The notes under the pieces: model-generated
Seen by the model: the letters and a program-made list of their open reading frames with translations, nothing else
What the model was told of the DNA's origin: nothing
Databases searched by the model: none
Shown here: positions 33,801 through 43,273 of the stretch, one piece after another
Numbering within the stretch: position 1 is the first letter of the stretch
Layout: each line of letters begins with the position of its first letter
Source of the DNA: Cupriavidus alkaliphilus
GTDB taxonomy: Bacteria > Pseudomonadota > Gammaproteobacteria > Burkholderiales > Burkholderiaceae
DNA length: 64,000 nt
Assembly (NCBI RefSeq): GCF_900094595.1
Contig: NZ_FMAD01000013.1
Location: forward strand, 93,751-157,750
Direction: 5' to 3'
Position numbers and translations under genes: made by a program

Positions 33801-36700
33801 CAGCCGACGCCGCCATGAATTTCGGCCCGTTCTGCCTGTTGCCACGCCAGCGGATCCTGCTGAAGAGCGGCGTCCCGGTCAGGCTGGGCAGCCGCGCCTT
33901 CGACCTGCTGGTCGCGCTGGCCGAGCGGCCCGGCGAAGTCGTCTCCAATGCCGAACTGATTGCGCGCGTATGGCCGAAAGTGGTCATCGAGTCCGGCGCG
34001 CTCAGGGTCCACCTGACCGAGCTGCGCAAGGTGCTTGGCGACAGGCGCGAGTCTCTTCGCTACATTGTGAACGTACCTACCCAAGGGTACTGTTTTGTCG
34101 CGGAGGTCTCGCATGCGGTCTCTCCGGCGAACGCTGACGATTCCGCGAACGTGCCCGCAAACGTGCCCACGGACGTGCCCGTGGGCGTTACAGCAGCCGC
34201 GGCGGCCGCGGCGCCCGCGCCGGCAGGCAAGGCATCGGCCGACGCGCTGGCGGCAACGCCCGCCAGTGTCACGCCCGATCTCCGGGTAGCCTTGCCCCTG
34301 CCCGCGCAACTGGTGCGCATGATCGGCCGCGACGACATGGTTGCCGACCTGGCGCGCGAACTGTCCTCGCGGCGCTGCGTCACGGTGACCGGCCCGGCGG
34401 GCATGGGCAAGACCACCGTGGCGCTGGCGGCCGCGCGCCGGTTGTCGGCGTCGTTCGGCCAGCAGGCCGTCTTTGTCAACCTGGCGCCGCTGAACGACCC
34501 CGCGCTCATAACCAATGCCGTGACGGCGGCGCTCGGCGTCCCCGCCCTCGAAGCCGTGTCGTTGCGCAGCCTGATTGCCTATCTCCAGACCCGCCGCATC
34601 CTGATCGTGCTCGACAACTGCGAACATGTGATCGAGGCCGCGGCCGAACTGGCGGAATCCCTGCTGACCGGCGCGCCCGAAGCACATCTGCTGGCCACCA
34701 GCCGGGAACCACTGCGCATCCAGGGCGAATGGGTGCAACGCCTCGGCGCCTTGCCGGTTCCTCCGTCGCTCGACACGCTCGACGTTCACCAGGCCTTGCG
34801 CTATCCGTCGGCGGAACTGTTCGTCGAGCGCGTGCGCGCGAGCCAGGGCAGCTTCGCGCTGTGCGAGGCTGACGTCCCGGCGCTGGTGGGCATTTGCCGC
34901 GCCCTCGACGGCATCCCGCTGGCGCTGGAGCTGGCCGCAGCGGGGGTGGAACGGCTCGGCATGCGCGGCTTGTACGCGCAACTCGGCAACCGCCTGGCGG
35001 TGCTGACGCGGGGCCGCCGCACGGCGTTGCCGCGCCACCAGACCCTGCGGGCGGCACTGGACTGGAGCTATGCACTGCTGCCGGAGAACGAGCGGCGGCT
35101 GCTGCGCAGCCTGGCGATGTTCCGCGGCCGGTTTACGGCGGATGGCGCGCGGGCCGTGGCGCAGGGGCTGCTCGCCGGCGATACCGACGAATTGCTCCAT
35201 AACCTGGTCAGCAAGTCGCTGCTGATGTCGGACATCGCCGGCGAATCCGTACAGTACTGGCTGCTCGAGACCACGCGCGAGTATGGCCTGGCGCAACTGT
35301 CGGCCTGCCCCGAACGCGCGCAAGTCGGCCGTCTTCATGCCCTGCATATGCTGGCGACCGCCGACGCGATGGAGCAAGCCAGGCCGCGCCAGGCCCGTGG
35401 CGACTGGCTTGCACGCCACGCCTATCTGCTGGACGACATTCGCCTCGCGCTGCACTGGAGCCTGTCAGATGCCGGCGATGTCAGCCTTGGGGCGGCTCTG
35501 GCGGCCGCCTCCGCTCCGCTCTGGTACGCGCTGTCGCACATGGCCGAGTATCTCGAGCTGCTGGAGCGGTTGCTCGAGCGCATGCCTGGCACGGGCCCGC
35601 TCGAACCGGCGCGTGAAATCGCCATGCGCGAAGCGCATGGCCACGCGCTGTGGAATATTCGCGGCGCTGGACCCGCTGCCATCGCCGCATTCGAACGCAG
35701 TCTCGAGGTGGCGCGCCAGGCCAGCTCGGTCGCCGACCAGCTGCACGCGTTGTGGGGGCTGTGGCTCATCAGCAATTCCGTTGGCGACTACGGCGCGACC
35801 GTACGCAGGGCGCAGGAATTCGGGGCACTCGCCGTCCACGCCGGTGATGCGGCGGACGCCGTCATCCACGAGCGGATGATGACATGGAGCATGCACTTTA
35901 CCGGCCATCACGAGGCGGCGCTGCGACACGCCCGGCGCGTACTCTGCCAGCCCCTGGCCATCAATCTCAGTGCGCGCCGCATCGGCTTCCAGTTCGATCA
36001 GGGCGTAGCGGCACTGACGGCGCTGGCGCGCATCCTGTGGATACAAGGCATGCCCGAACAGTCCCTCGAACATGCCGAAGCTGCGGTGGAACGAGCACAA
36101 GCCATCGATCATTCGCTGTCGCTGTGCTTTGCCATCGCCGTGGGGTGCGGTCCGGCCGCGTTCTGGACGGGCGAGCTCGATCGCGCGGAGCGCTATACCG
36201 CCCTGCTGCGCCGCTACACCGCGGAATACTCGCTCACATTCTGGGGCTGTTATGCGGAAGGCTTCTTGCTGGTGCTTGGCCGTCTTCGCGGTGACGGCGG
36301 CGTGGCGCGGATGCCGGCCGCCTGGCCCCATCCCTTGCGCGACATGCTGTGCACGTTCGACGCCACGCTGGCCGGCGACGACGACTTCGCGCGCGCCCGG
36401 CACGGCCTGGTTCCCTGGAGCTTGCCGGAACTGCGCAGGATCGAGGGCGAACGGCTGCGCGACGCCGGCAAGCTCGCCGCGGCGGCAGAGAGGATACGCA
36501 GCGGCCTGCGCCAGGCCGACGCGCAAGGCGCCCTGGCGCTGTCCCTGCGATGTGCCATGAGCCTGGCCGCGCTGACCGCGGAAACCGGTTCGATCGCGCA
36601 GGCGCGCAGCGTCCTGGGCACGGTGTACGACCGCTTTCGCGAAGGCTTCGACACCGCCGACCTGCGCGCGGCAGCCGCCCTGCTCGGCCGCCTTGGCTGA
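33797..36700 (+). CDS. Large transcriptional regulator: winged helix, NTPase and helical-repeat domains
   Basis: The product has 967 residues. Residues 8-105 form an OmpR-type winged helix (FGPFCLLPRQRILLKSGVPVRLG ... VHLTELRKVLGD ... YIVNVPTQGYCFVAEV) without a receiver domain. A Pro/Ala-rich linker at 108-165 includes tandem 12-bp repeats encoding NVPA. The STAND-type ATPase has P-loop VTGPAGMGKTT (about 197-207) and Walker B RILIVLDNCEHV. The C-terminal 500 residues are helical TPR-like repeats. Such proteins are ATP-dependent signal-responsive activators. It converges with the molybdopterin subunit gene 40 bp away; its target is not known. Confidence 0.9.
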   Translation: MTADAAMNFGPFCLLPRQRILLKSGVPVRLGSRAFDLLVALAERPGEVVSNAELIARVWPKVVIESGALRVHLTELRKVLGDRRESLRYIVNVPTQGYCFVAEVSHAVSPANADDSANVPANVPTDVPVGVTAAAAAAAPAPAGKASADALAATPASVTPDLRVALPLPAQLVRMIGRDDMVADLARELSSRRCVTVTGPAGMGKTTVALAAARRLSASFGQQAVFVNLAPLNDPALITNAVTAALGVPALEAVSLRSLIAYLQTRRILIVLDNCEHVIEAAAELAESLLTGAPEAHLLATSREPLRIQGEWVQRLGALPVPPSLDTLDVHQALRYPSAELFVERVRASQGSFALCEADVPALVGICRALDGIPLALELAAAGVERLGMRGLYAQLGNRLAVLTRGRRTALPRHQTLRAALDWSYALLPENERRLLRSLAMFRGRFTADGARAVAQGLLAGDTDELLHNLVSKSLLMSDIAGESVQYWLLETTREYGLAQLSACPERAQVGRLHALHMLATADAMEQARPRQARGDWLARHAYLLDDIRLALHWSLSDAGDVSLGAALAAASAPLWYALSHMAEYLELLERLLERMPGTGPLEPAREIAMREAHGHALWNIRGAGPAAIAAFERSLEVARQASSVADQLHALWGLWLISNSVGDYGATVRRAQEFGALAVHAGDAADAVIHERMMTWSMHFTGHHEAALRHARRVLCQPLAINLSARRIGFQFDQGVAALTALARILWIQGMPEQSLEHAEAAVERAQAIDHSLSLCFAIAVGCGPAAFWTGELDRAERYTALLRRYTAEYSLTFWGCYAEGFLLVLGRLRGDGGVARMPAAWPHPLRDMLCTFDATLAGDDDFARARHGLVPWSLPELRRIEGERLRDAGKLAAAAERIRSGLRQADAQGALALSLRCAMSLAALTAETGSIAQARSVLGTVYDRFREGFDTADLRAAAALLGRLG

Positions 36701-36740
36701 CGCATCCCCCCGCCGCGCATCGCCAGCGCAGCGCACCGCC

Positions 36741-38951
36741 TCATGCCATCAGCTTTTCCTTCGTGATCGGCAGTTCCCGGATTCGCTTGCCGGTCGCGTG
36801 ATACACCGCGTTCGCGACGGCGGCGGCCAGACCGGTGATACCGATCTCGCCGATGCCGCGCGCGCCGAACTCATTGAACCGCAGATCGGGATAGTCGAGC
36901 AGGATCACGTCGATCTCGGGCTGGTCGGCATGCACGGGTACCGCGTATTCGGCATAGTTGTTGTTGCCCGGCATGCCGCTGCGCTCGTCGTACTCGGTGG
37001 CTTCGAACAAGGCCATGCCGACGCCCATCACGATCGCCCCTTCCACCTGGTTGCGCGCGGTGACCGGGTTGATCACCCGACCGACATCGATGGCACTGAC
37101 GACCCTTGCCACGCGCAGCCGCGAAATCCCCGGGTCCCAGCGCACCTCGACAAAATGGGCGCCGAAGGACATGAACGACAGCTTGTCGGCCGGCGCCGCG
37201 CCGGTGCGGGCGAATCCCTCGGCACTGGCGAAGCGCTGCGCCGTCAGCACCTCGGCATATCCGAGGCTGCGCCGGCCGTCGGTCAGGCGGCCTTGTTGCA
37301 TCGTCAGCGTCTCTGGCTTCGCTCCGGCAAAGGCGCCGCCTTCCTGCGTGGCGTACGCGCGCAGCTGGCCAATGGCATGGCGCGTGGCCTCGGCCACCGC
37401 GGGAAGCACGCTCGCGGTCGCCCAGGACCCACCCGCGACGGGTGCCGCCGGGAACGAGGAATCGCCGAGCCTGACCTCGATCTTCTCGAATGGGAGGCCG
37501 GTCAGCTCGCTGACGATCTGCGCGACGATGGTGTACATCCCGGTGCCGATGTCCTGCACCGCGCAGGTCACCGACGCAGTGCCGTCGCTGCGCAGGTGGA
37601 CGCGTGCCTCGGCCGGGGTACGCCAGGCGTCCCAGTTGCAGACGGCGACGCCATAGCCGGCGATCTCCGTGCCGACCGCCATCGATCCGGGGCGCGGGTC
37701 GCGCCGCTCCCAGCCAAACTTGCGGCCGGCCTGCTCGATGGCCTCGCGCAGGTGATTGCTCGACCATGGCAGATTCAGGCTTTCATCGCGCGTAGAAAGG
37801 TTGGCGAGCCGGAACCGCACCGGGTCCATGCGACAGGCCAGGGCCAGCTCATCGATGGCGGACTCCAGCGCAAACAGGCCCGGCGCAGCGCCCGGCGCGC
37901 GCATGGAGGTGGGCGCCCCGCGGTGCACATTGGTGGTGTGGTGGCTCACCATGAGGTTGGGACAGGCGTACAGGCTCTGCGTCATGCCGCCGCAATTCTC
38001 GACGTACTGCTCGATGAATGAGGTGGTGTTGACCGATTCATGCCGGATCGACGTGATCTTGCCGTCCGCCCCGGCGGACACGCGCACACGCTGGCGCGTC
38101 TCGGGGCGCTGCCCGGTGGTGGTGAACATAAAGGCCCGCGGCACCACCAGCTTGACGGGCCGGCCGGTCATGCGCGCCGCCGCGCTGGCCGCAACGGAGT
38201 GTGGCCACAGGAACAGCTTGGAGCCGAAGCCGGAACCGATGAAGGGCGCATCGACGGTGACGCGCTCCGGCGTCAGGCCGAAGATCTGCGCGATGGTATT
38301 GCGGTGGACGGTTGCGCCCTGGGTCGCTTCATAGAGACGCAGGTCGCCGTTCTCCCACCACGCCAGCGTGGCATGCATCTCCATCGGATTGTGCGTCTCG
38401 ACCGGGGTGCGGTAGGTGGCGTCGATCTTCACCGCGGCGCGGTCGTAGGCGGGTGCCGGCGCGCCGCGCGCGTGCCCTCTCCCGCCATCGCGCAGGCCGC
38501 CGGCCTTGATGCCGTGTTCCAGATCCACCACGGGCTTTTCGCCGGTGTAGGACGCCCCGACCCGGTACGCCGCCTCGCGGGCATGCTCGAAGGTGTCCGC
38601 CACCACCAGCGCCACCATCTGGCCGCCATAGTAGATCGCATTGTCTTCGAACGGCAGCCGGTGTTCGTCCGTAATCGACGCCGTCAGGATGTTTGCGCCG
38701 GAGATCGGGCTTTTGGGCGTACGGTACAGGCGCGGGAAGTTGCCGTGGTGCAGGATGTCGACCACGCCCGGCACGCGGCGCGCGTCGGCCAGGTCCAGTC
38801 CCGTGATCCGGCCGCTGGCCACGGTGCTGTATACGCCGTATGCGTACAGCATGCCTGGCAGCGCGCGGTCGGCGGTGTACAAGGCGGCGCCGGTGACCTT
38901 GAGCCGGCCGTCGATGCGGCGTGGCGACGCGCCGATAGCAGTGTTGTTCAC
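36741..38951 (-). CDS. Molybdopterin-binding subunit of aldehyde/xanthine oxidoreductase family (operon 1)
   Basis: This 736-residue large subunit resembles PaoC (YagR) of periplasmic aldehyde oxidoreductase. It binds the Mo-molybdopterin cofactor and oxidises the substrate. Motifs are GRLKVTGAALYTADRALPGMLYAYGV, APFIGSGFGSKLFLWPHSVAASAAARMTGRPVKLV, RAPGAAPGLFALESAIDELA and the Glu-containing FGARGIGEIGITGLAAAVANAVYHATGKRIRELPI. The start is GTG 38949-38951 with AAGGGAG at 9 bases; upstream residues are low-complexity. It is the last gene of the 2Fe-2S/FAD/Mo operon. Confidence 0.93.
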   Translation of the reverse strand: MNNTAIGASPRRIDGRLKVTGAALYTADRALPGMLYAYGVYSTVASGRITGLDLADARRVPGVVDILHHGNFPRLYRTPKSPISGANILTASITDEHRLPFEDNAIYYGGQMVALVVADTFEHAREAAYRVGASYTGEKPVVDLEHGIKAGGLRDGGRGHARGAPAPAYDRAAVKIDATYRTPVETHNPMEMHATLAWWENGDLRLYEATQGATVHRNTIAQIFGLTPERVTVDAPFIGSGFGSKLFLWPHSVAASAAARMTGRPVKLVVPRAFMFTTTGQRPETRQRVRVSAGADGKITSIRHESVNTTSFIEQYVENCGGMTQSLYACPNLMVSHHTTNVHRGAPTSMRAPGAAPGLFALESAIDELALACRMDPVRFRLANLSTRDESLNLPWSSNHLREAIEQAGRKFGWERRDPRPGSMAVGTEIAGYGVAVCNWDAWRTPAEARVHLRSDGTASVTCAVQDIGTGMYTIVAQIVSELTGLPFEKIEVRLGDSSFPAAPVAGGSWATASVLPAVAEATRHAIGQLRAYATQEGGAFAGAKPETLTMQQGRLTDGRRSLGYAEVLTAQRFASAEGFARTGAAPADKLSFMSFGAHFVEVRWDPGISRLRVARVVSAIDVGRVINPVTARNQVEGAIVMGVGMALFEATEYDERSGMPGNNNYAEYAVPVHADQPEIDVILLDYPDLRFNEFGARGIGEIGITGLAAAVANAVYHATGKRIRELPITKEKLMA

Positions 38952-38964
38952 GCGTGCACTCCCT

Positions 38965-39948
38965 TCAGGCGGTAAGAAGCGACAGGTTGCGTACCACGGC
39001 CTGCTGGCCGAGATTGAGCTTGAAACCGTTCTGTCCATACGACCGCGCGCCAGCCATCGCCGACACGCCGGCTTCGCGGACCAGCGCTTCGGAAACCGGC
39101 TTGCCGCGCAACACCGCCTCCGCGCCGGCGGCACGCCAGGGCTTGGTTGAGACGCCGCCAAGGGCAATGCGGATATCGCGCACGGTGTTGCCGTCAAGCG
39201 CGACGATTACCGCGCTCGAAGCCAGTGCGAACTGGTAGGAGCCGCGATCGCGCAGCTTGAGGTAGGCCGAGCGGCTGCCGGGCATCGGTGCATCCAGCGT
39301 GATGTGGGTGATGATCTCTCCGGCTTCGAGCGCGTGCTCCTTCCACGGTGTGTCGCCGGGGAGCAGGTGGAAATCGGCAAAGGCAATGTCGCGCCGGCCC
39401 TTCGGTCCCTGTACGTGGACGGTGGCGCCGATCGCCACCATGGCGACGCACATGTCGGAAGGATGCGCGGCGATGCACTGCGGACTTCCGCCCAGCACGG
39501 CATGCACGTTGCGGTTGAGGCCGTCTACCGCGGCGCATCCCGAGCCCGGCGTACGCTTGTTGCACGGCGAGACGCCGTCGCGGAAGTAGCCGCAGCGCAC
39601 CCGCTGCATCACGTTGCCGGCGGTGGTGGCCTTGTTGCGCAACTGCGTGCTGGCACCGGACAGCAGGGCCTGCGACAGCACCGGATAATGCCGCCGGATA
39701 TGCTCGTGGCGCGCCAGGTCGGTGTTGCTGACCATCGCGCCGATGCGCGTACGGCCATCGTCCAGCGGCTCGATCTGGTCCAGCTTTAGCTTGTGGACGT
39801 CCACCACGCGGGCGGGCCGCGTGATATCGAGTTTCATCAGGTCCAGCAGCGTCGTGCCACCCGCCAGGTAGACCGTGTCGCTGCCGCGCGCATGCAGCAT
39901 GATGGCCTGTTCGACGTCGGCGGCGCGCACATAATCGAAGTTCCGCAT
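38965..39948 (-). CDS. FAD-binding subunit of aldehyde/xanthine oxidoreductase family (operon 1)
   Basis: This 327-residue PaoB (YagS)-like subunit relays electrons through FAD. It begins MRNFDYVRAADVEQAIMLHARGSDTVYLAGGTTLLDLMKLDI. The segment QRVRCGYFRDGVSPCNKRTPGSGCAA carries the cysteines that bind the extra 4Fe-4S cluster of this branch. The C-terminal CO-dehydrogenase flavoprotein domain ends in GGVSTKPWRAAGAEAVL. The ATG overlaps the stop of the upstream 2Fe-2S gene by one base. Confidence 0.94.
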   Translation of the reverse strand: MRNFDYVRAADVEQAIMLHARGSDTVYLAGGTTLLDLMKLDITRPARVVDVHKLKLDQIEPLDDGRTRIGAMVSNTDLARHEHIRRHYPVLSQALLSGASTQLRNKATTAGNVMQRVRCGYFRDGVSPCNKRTPGSGCAAVDGLNRNVHAVLGGSPQCIAAHPSDMCVAMVAIGATVHVQGPKGRRDIAFADFHLLPGDTPWKEHALEAGEIITHITLDAPMPGSRSAYLKLRDRGSYQFALASSAVIVALDGNTVRDIRIALGGVSTKPWRAAGAEAVLRGKPVSEALVREAGVSAMAGARSYGQNGFKLNLGQQAVVRNLSLLTA

Positions 39949-40634
39949 CAGGCGTTCCCCCTCATCTTGCCGCGCGCGTCCTGGATCGCTGCCACGATAT
40001 TCTTGTAGGCACCGCAGCGGCAGATGTTGCCGCTCATGGCTTCCTGCACCGACGCCGGGTCGGACGGTATGCGCTTGTCCTGCAGGATCCCCACCGCGCT
40101 CATCATCTGGCCGGCGGTGCAATAGCCGCACTGGTAGGCATCGTGGTCCCAGAACGCCTGCTGCACCGGATGCAGCTTGCCATCGCGGGCAAGGCCCTCG
40201 ACCGTCGTGATGTCGTCGCGGTCATGCATCACCGAGAGCGACAGGCACGCATTGACCGAGACACCGTTGACGAGGATCGTGCAGGCCCCGCACTGGCCGT
40301 GGTCGCAGCCCTTCTTGGTGCCGGTCAGGTGGACCTTTTCGCGCAGGGTATCGAGCAATATCTCATTGGCCTGCACCATGAGTTGCTGCGTCGTGCCGTT
40401 GATCGTCAGCGTGATGGGATATCCGGCTTTCCCCACGCCCGGGCCGGCCAGCTCCCGCAGCGCCGGCGTTGCCGGCTGCGCCGCGACCGTGCCGGACAGG
40501 GTGCCGCTTGCCACGCTCACCCCTGAAACACCGACGCTCTGCATAAAGCGGCGACGGGACAGAACCGCCGGGCCACCATCCGGCTCGTTGTCATGAACTC
40601 GCCGCTCGTCGGGCACATGCTTTGGGGACGCCAT
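39948..40634 (-). CDS. 2Fe-2S subunit of aldehyde/xanthine oxidoreductase family, Tat-exported (operon 1)
   Basis: This 228-residue PaoA (YagT)-like subunit has a twin-arginine signal (LSRRRFMQSVGVSGVSVASG). The first cluster motif is GCDHGQCGACTILVNGVSVNAC and the second is QCGYCTAGQMMSAVG with SGNICRCGAY. Tat export implies a periplasmic enzyme. AGGAG precedes the ATG. It is the first gene of the three-gene operon; a PaoD/XdhC-type cofactor-insertion gene is not present next to it. Confidence 0.95.
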   Translation of the reverse strand: MASPKHVPDERRVHDNEPDGGPAVLSRRRFMQSVGVSGVSVASGTLSGTVAAQPATPALRELAGPGVGKAGYPITLTINGTTQQLMVQANEILLDTLREKVHLTGTKKGCDHGQCGACTILVNGVSVNACLSLSVMHDRDDITTVEGLARDGKLHPVQQAFWDHDAYQCGYCTAGQMMSAVGILQDKRIPSDPASVQEAMSGNICRCGAYKNIVAAIQDARGKMRGNA

Positions 40635-40910
40635 TTGCTGTTCTCCTGTGCGTGCTGAACCTGCTCAAGGTTGCGCCACGAGCCCGGTATCGTGATGGAC
40701 GAGCCCTGCCCGTGCCGCGGCTGTGTTGCCATGCCGCCAGGGCGTGGCGGGCGCCGATGCCGAGGATGGCCAGGCAAGCAGGATGGGAACAGACGGTGCA
40801 CGATGGGTCGCGGCACTATCACTCTATTCGGAGATCGAATGGTTACAAGGGTGCTTAACAAGACTTAACAGGCGCGGCGGCGCGTCTTGCAGGCGGCGCA
40901 GCGCCTGGTC

Positions 40911-43190
40911 TCACAATGCCAGCCGCTGCGCCGCCTCCATCCCCGCCAGCACCTTGTCCAGCGTCACCGGAAATTCCCGCACCCGCACCCCGGTCGCGTT
41001 GTAGACCGCGTTGGCCACCGCCGCTCCCGCGCCGCACACGCCCAGCTCGCCCAACCCCTTGATACCCAGCGGGTTGGCGTTCGGGTCGGGTTGGTCCAGG
41101 AACACCACCTCCATCTGCGCCACATCGCCGTTGACCGGCACCAGGTACTCGGCCAGGTCGTGGTTGATAAAGCGGCCGTAGCGCGCATCCAGCAGGGTCT
41201 GCTCCATCAGCGCGGCGCCGATGCCCCAGGTCATTCCGCCCAGGATCTGCGAGCGCGCGGTCTTGGGATTGAGGATGCGGCCGGCGCCGATCACGGCCAG
41301 CATGCGCCGCATGCGGATCTCGCCGGTATCGGCATCGACCGCGACTTCGGCGAAGTGCGCGCCATAGGCGTGGTGCGAATGCGCCTTGTACGCTTCGCCC
41401 ATGCCTGCCACCCGGCCTTCCGCCTGCAGCCCGCCGGGCGCGACCCGTGCCATCAGGTCGTCCAGCCGTTGCGTCTGCGAGCCGAGGGCAACGCTGCCAT
41501 CGGCGAAGCGCACCGCCGTGGGCGCGGCTTCGTCCGGCCCCCTTGCGGCGGCCACGATGCGGGCCTTCAGTTGGGTGCAGGCGTCGGCCACGGCGGAACC
41601 GGCGCTGGCCGCGCCCCAGGATCCGCCGGAGCCGGCCGTGCGCGGAAAGCGGCTGTCGCCCAGTTGGACCCGCACCCAGTTCAGCGGCACGCCCAGGCTC
41701 TCGGCGGCGATCTGCGTCAGGATGGTGTAGGTGCCTGTGCCGATGTCGGTCATGTCCAGCCGCACCGTGACGCGCCCGCGGCCGTCCATGGCCACCTGTG
41801 CCGCCGCCGCGCCGAGATAGTTCGGCCGTATCGCCGCGGCCATGCCCATGCCGACCAGCCAGCGTCCTTCGCGCACGCTTCGCGGCGCGGCGCGGCGGCG
41901 CTGCCAGCCGAAGCGCGCGGCGCCGGTGCGCATGCAGTCCACCAGGTTGCGGGTGGAGAATGGCAGGCCGGTCTCGGGCTCGCGCTCGGGCTCGTTGCGT
42001 ATGCGCAGCTCGATGGGGTCGAGCCCCAGGCGCTCGGCCAGTTCATCCATGGCGCACTCGAAGGCCTGCATGCCCGGCGCCTCGCCGGGCGAACGCATCC
42101 ATTCGCCGCGGTTCAGGTCGACCGGCACCAGCCGGTGCCGCGTCACGCGGTGGGGCGCGGCATACAGCGCGCGCGCGAACACCGCGGTCTGCTCGCAATA
42201 TTCCTCGAACCGGCAGGTGGCCGACCAGACCTCATAGCGCATCGCCGACAGCCGCCCGTCCCGCTCCGCGCCCAGGCGCACGCGATGCGACATGGCCGCG
42301 CGATGGCCGGCGTTCGCATACATCTGCTGGCGCGTCAGCGCGATCCTGACCGGCCGCCGCAGTTCTCGCGCCGCCAGCGCGGCCAGCACGGTGTCGGCAT
42401 GGATGATCAGCTTGGCGCCGAAGCCGCCGCCGGTGAAGGGGCTGACGATGCGCACCCGTTCCGGCGGGATGCGCAGCGTGGCGGCCAGGCCCGCCTGGAA
42501 GTTGCCCAGCGTCTGCGACCCGGTGTAGACCGTCAGGCCCGCATCCGACCATACCGCCATGGTGGCGTGCGGCTCCATCGGGTTGTGGCTCTGGTACGGC
42601 GTGGCATAGGTCACGTCCAGCGCCACCGGCGCCTGGGAGAACGCGCTGGCAAAATCCCCGGTCGCGCTGTCGGGCGCGAATCCCGCGTTGGTGCGCGGGG
42701 GCTTGTAGGCCCCGGCCAGCCGCGGCGCCAGTTCGAATTCGCCGTGCTCGGCCTGGTAGCGCACCTGCACCAGCGCGGCGGCGGCGCGCGCCGCCTCGAA
42801 GCTCTCGGCCACCACCAGCGCCACCGGCTCGTCGTAATAGCGCACGCGGTCCGATGCCAGGCAGGGCCGCGCGCGGGTGAACACGTCGCGCGGCGTGGGC
42901 GGCACCGATGGCCCGAAGGCCGGCTGCGCCGGCGCGTTCCGATGCGTCATCACATGGATCACCCCCGGCGCCTGCCGCGCCTGCCGGGTATCGATGGCAA
43001 CGATACGGCCGCGCGCGATGGTGGCGCCCACGATATAGCCGTACGCCGGCGGCACCGGTCCTGCCGCTGGCTGTTCATAGGCATAGGTGGCGCGGCCCGT
43101 CACCTTCAGCCTGCCGTCCACCCGGTCGATGGGCAGTCCCACGGGAGCGCCCGGCCCCCGGCCCGCATTCCCCTGCATAGTCGTCGTCAT
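40911..43190 (-). CDS. Molybdopterin-binding subunit of aldehyde/xanthine oxidoreductase family (operon 2)
   Basis: This 759-residue paralogue of the operon 1 large subunit has GRLKVTGRATYAYEQPAAGPVPPAYGYIVGATI, SPFTGGGFGAKLIIHADTVLAALAA, RSPGEAPGMQAFECAMDELAERLGLDPIELR and GIKGLGELGVCGAGAAVANAVYNATGVRVREFPV. The Glu in GLGELG is the expected general base. The two large subunits differ widely outside the motifs, so different substrates are likely. It ends 276 bp before operon 1 on the same strand. Confidence 0.93.
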   Translation of the reverse strand: MTTTMQGNAGRGPGAPVGLPIDRVDGRLKVTGRATYAYEQPAAGPVPPAYGYIVGATIARGRIVAIDTRQARQAPGVIHVMTHRNAPAQPAFGPSVPPTPRDVFTRARPCLASDRVRYYDEPVALVVAESFEAARAAAALVQVRYQAEHGEFELAPRLAGAYKPPRTNAGFAPDSATGDFASAFSQAPVALDVTYATPYQSHNPMEPHATMAVWSDAGLTVYTGSQTLGNFQAGLAATLRIPPERVRIVSPFTGGGFGAKLIIHADTVLAALAARELRRPVRIALTRQQMYANAGHRAAMSHRVRLGAERDGRLSAMRYEVWSATCRFEEYCEQTAVFARALYAAPHRVTRHRLVPVDLNRGEWMRSPGEAPGMQAFECAMDELAERLGLDPIELRIRNEPEREPETGLPFSTRNLVDCMRTGAARFGWQRRRAAPRSVREGRWLVGMGMAAAIRPNYLGAAAAQVAMDGRGRVTVRLDMTDIGTGTYTILTQIAAESLGVPLNWVRVQLGDSRFPRTAGSGGSWGAASAGSAVADACTQLKARIVAAARGPDEAAPTAVRFADGSVALGSQTQRLDDLMARVAPGGLQAEGRVAGMGEAYKAHSHHAYGAHFAEVAVDADTGEIRMRRMLAVIGAGRILNPKTARSQILGGMTWGIGAALMEQTLLDARYGRFINHDLAEYLVPVNGDVAQMEVVFLDQPDPNANPLGIKGLGELGVCGAGAAVANAVYNATGVRVREFPVTLDKVLAGMEAAQRLAL

Positions 43191-43273
43191 GGTTGGTGTC
43201 CGTCGTCATGTGCCCGTGGCGGCAAGCCGATTGACAGCCCGATCGGCAGCCGCGCAGCGGAGCACGGTTGGTG

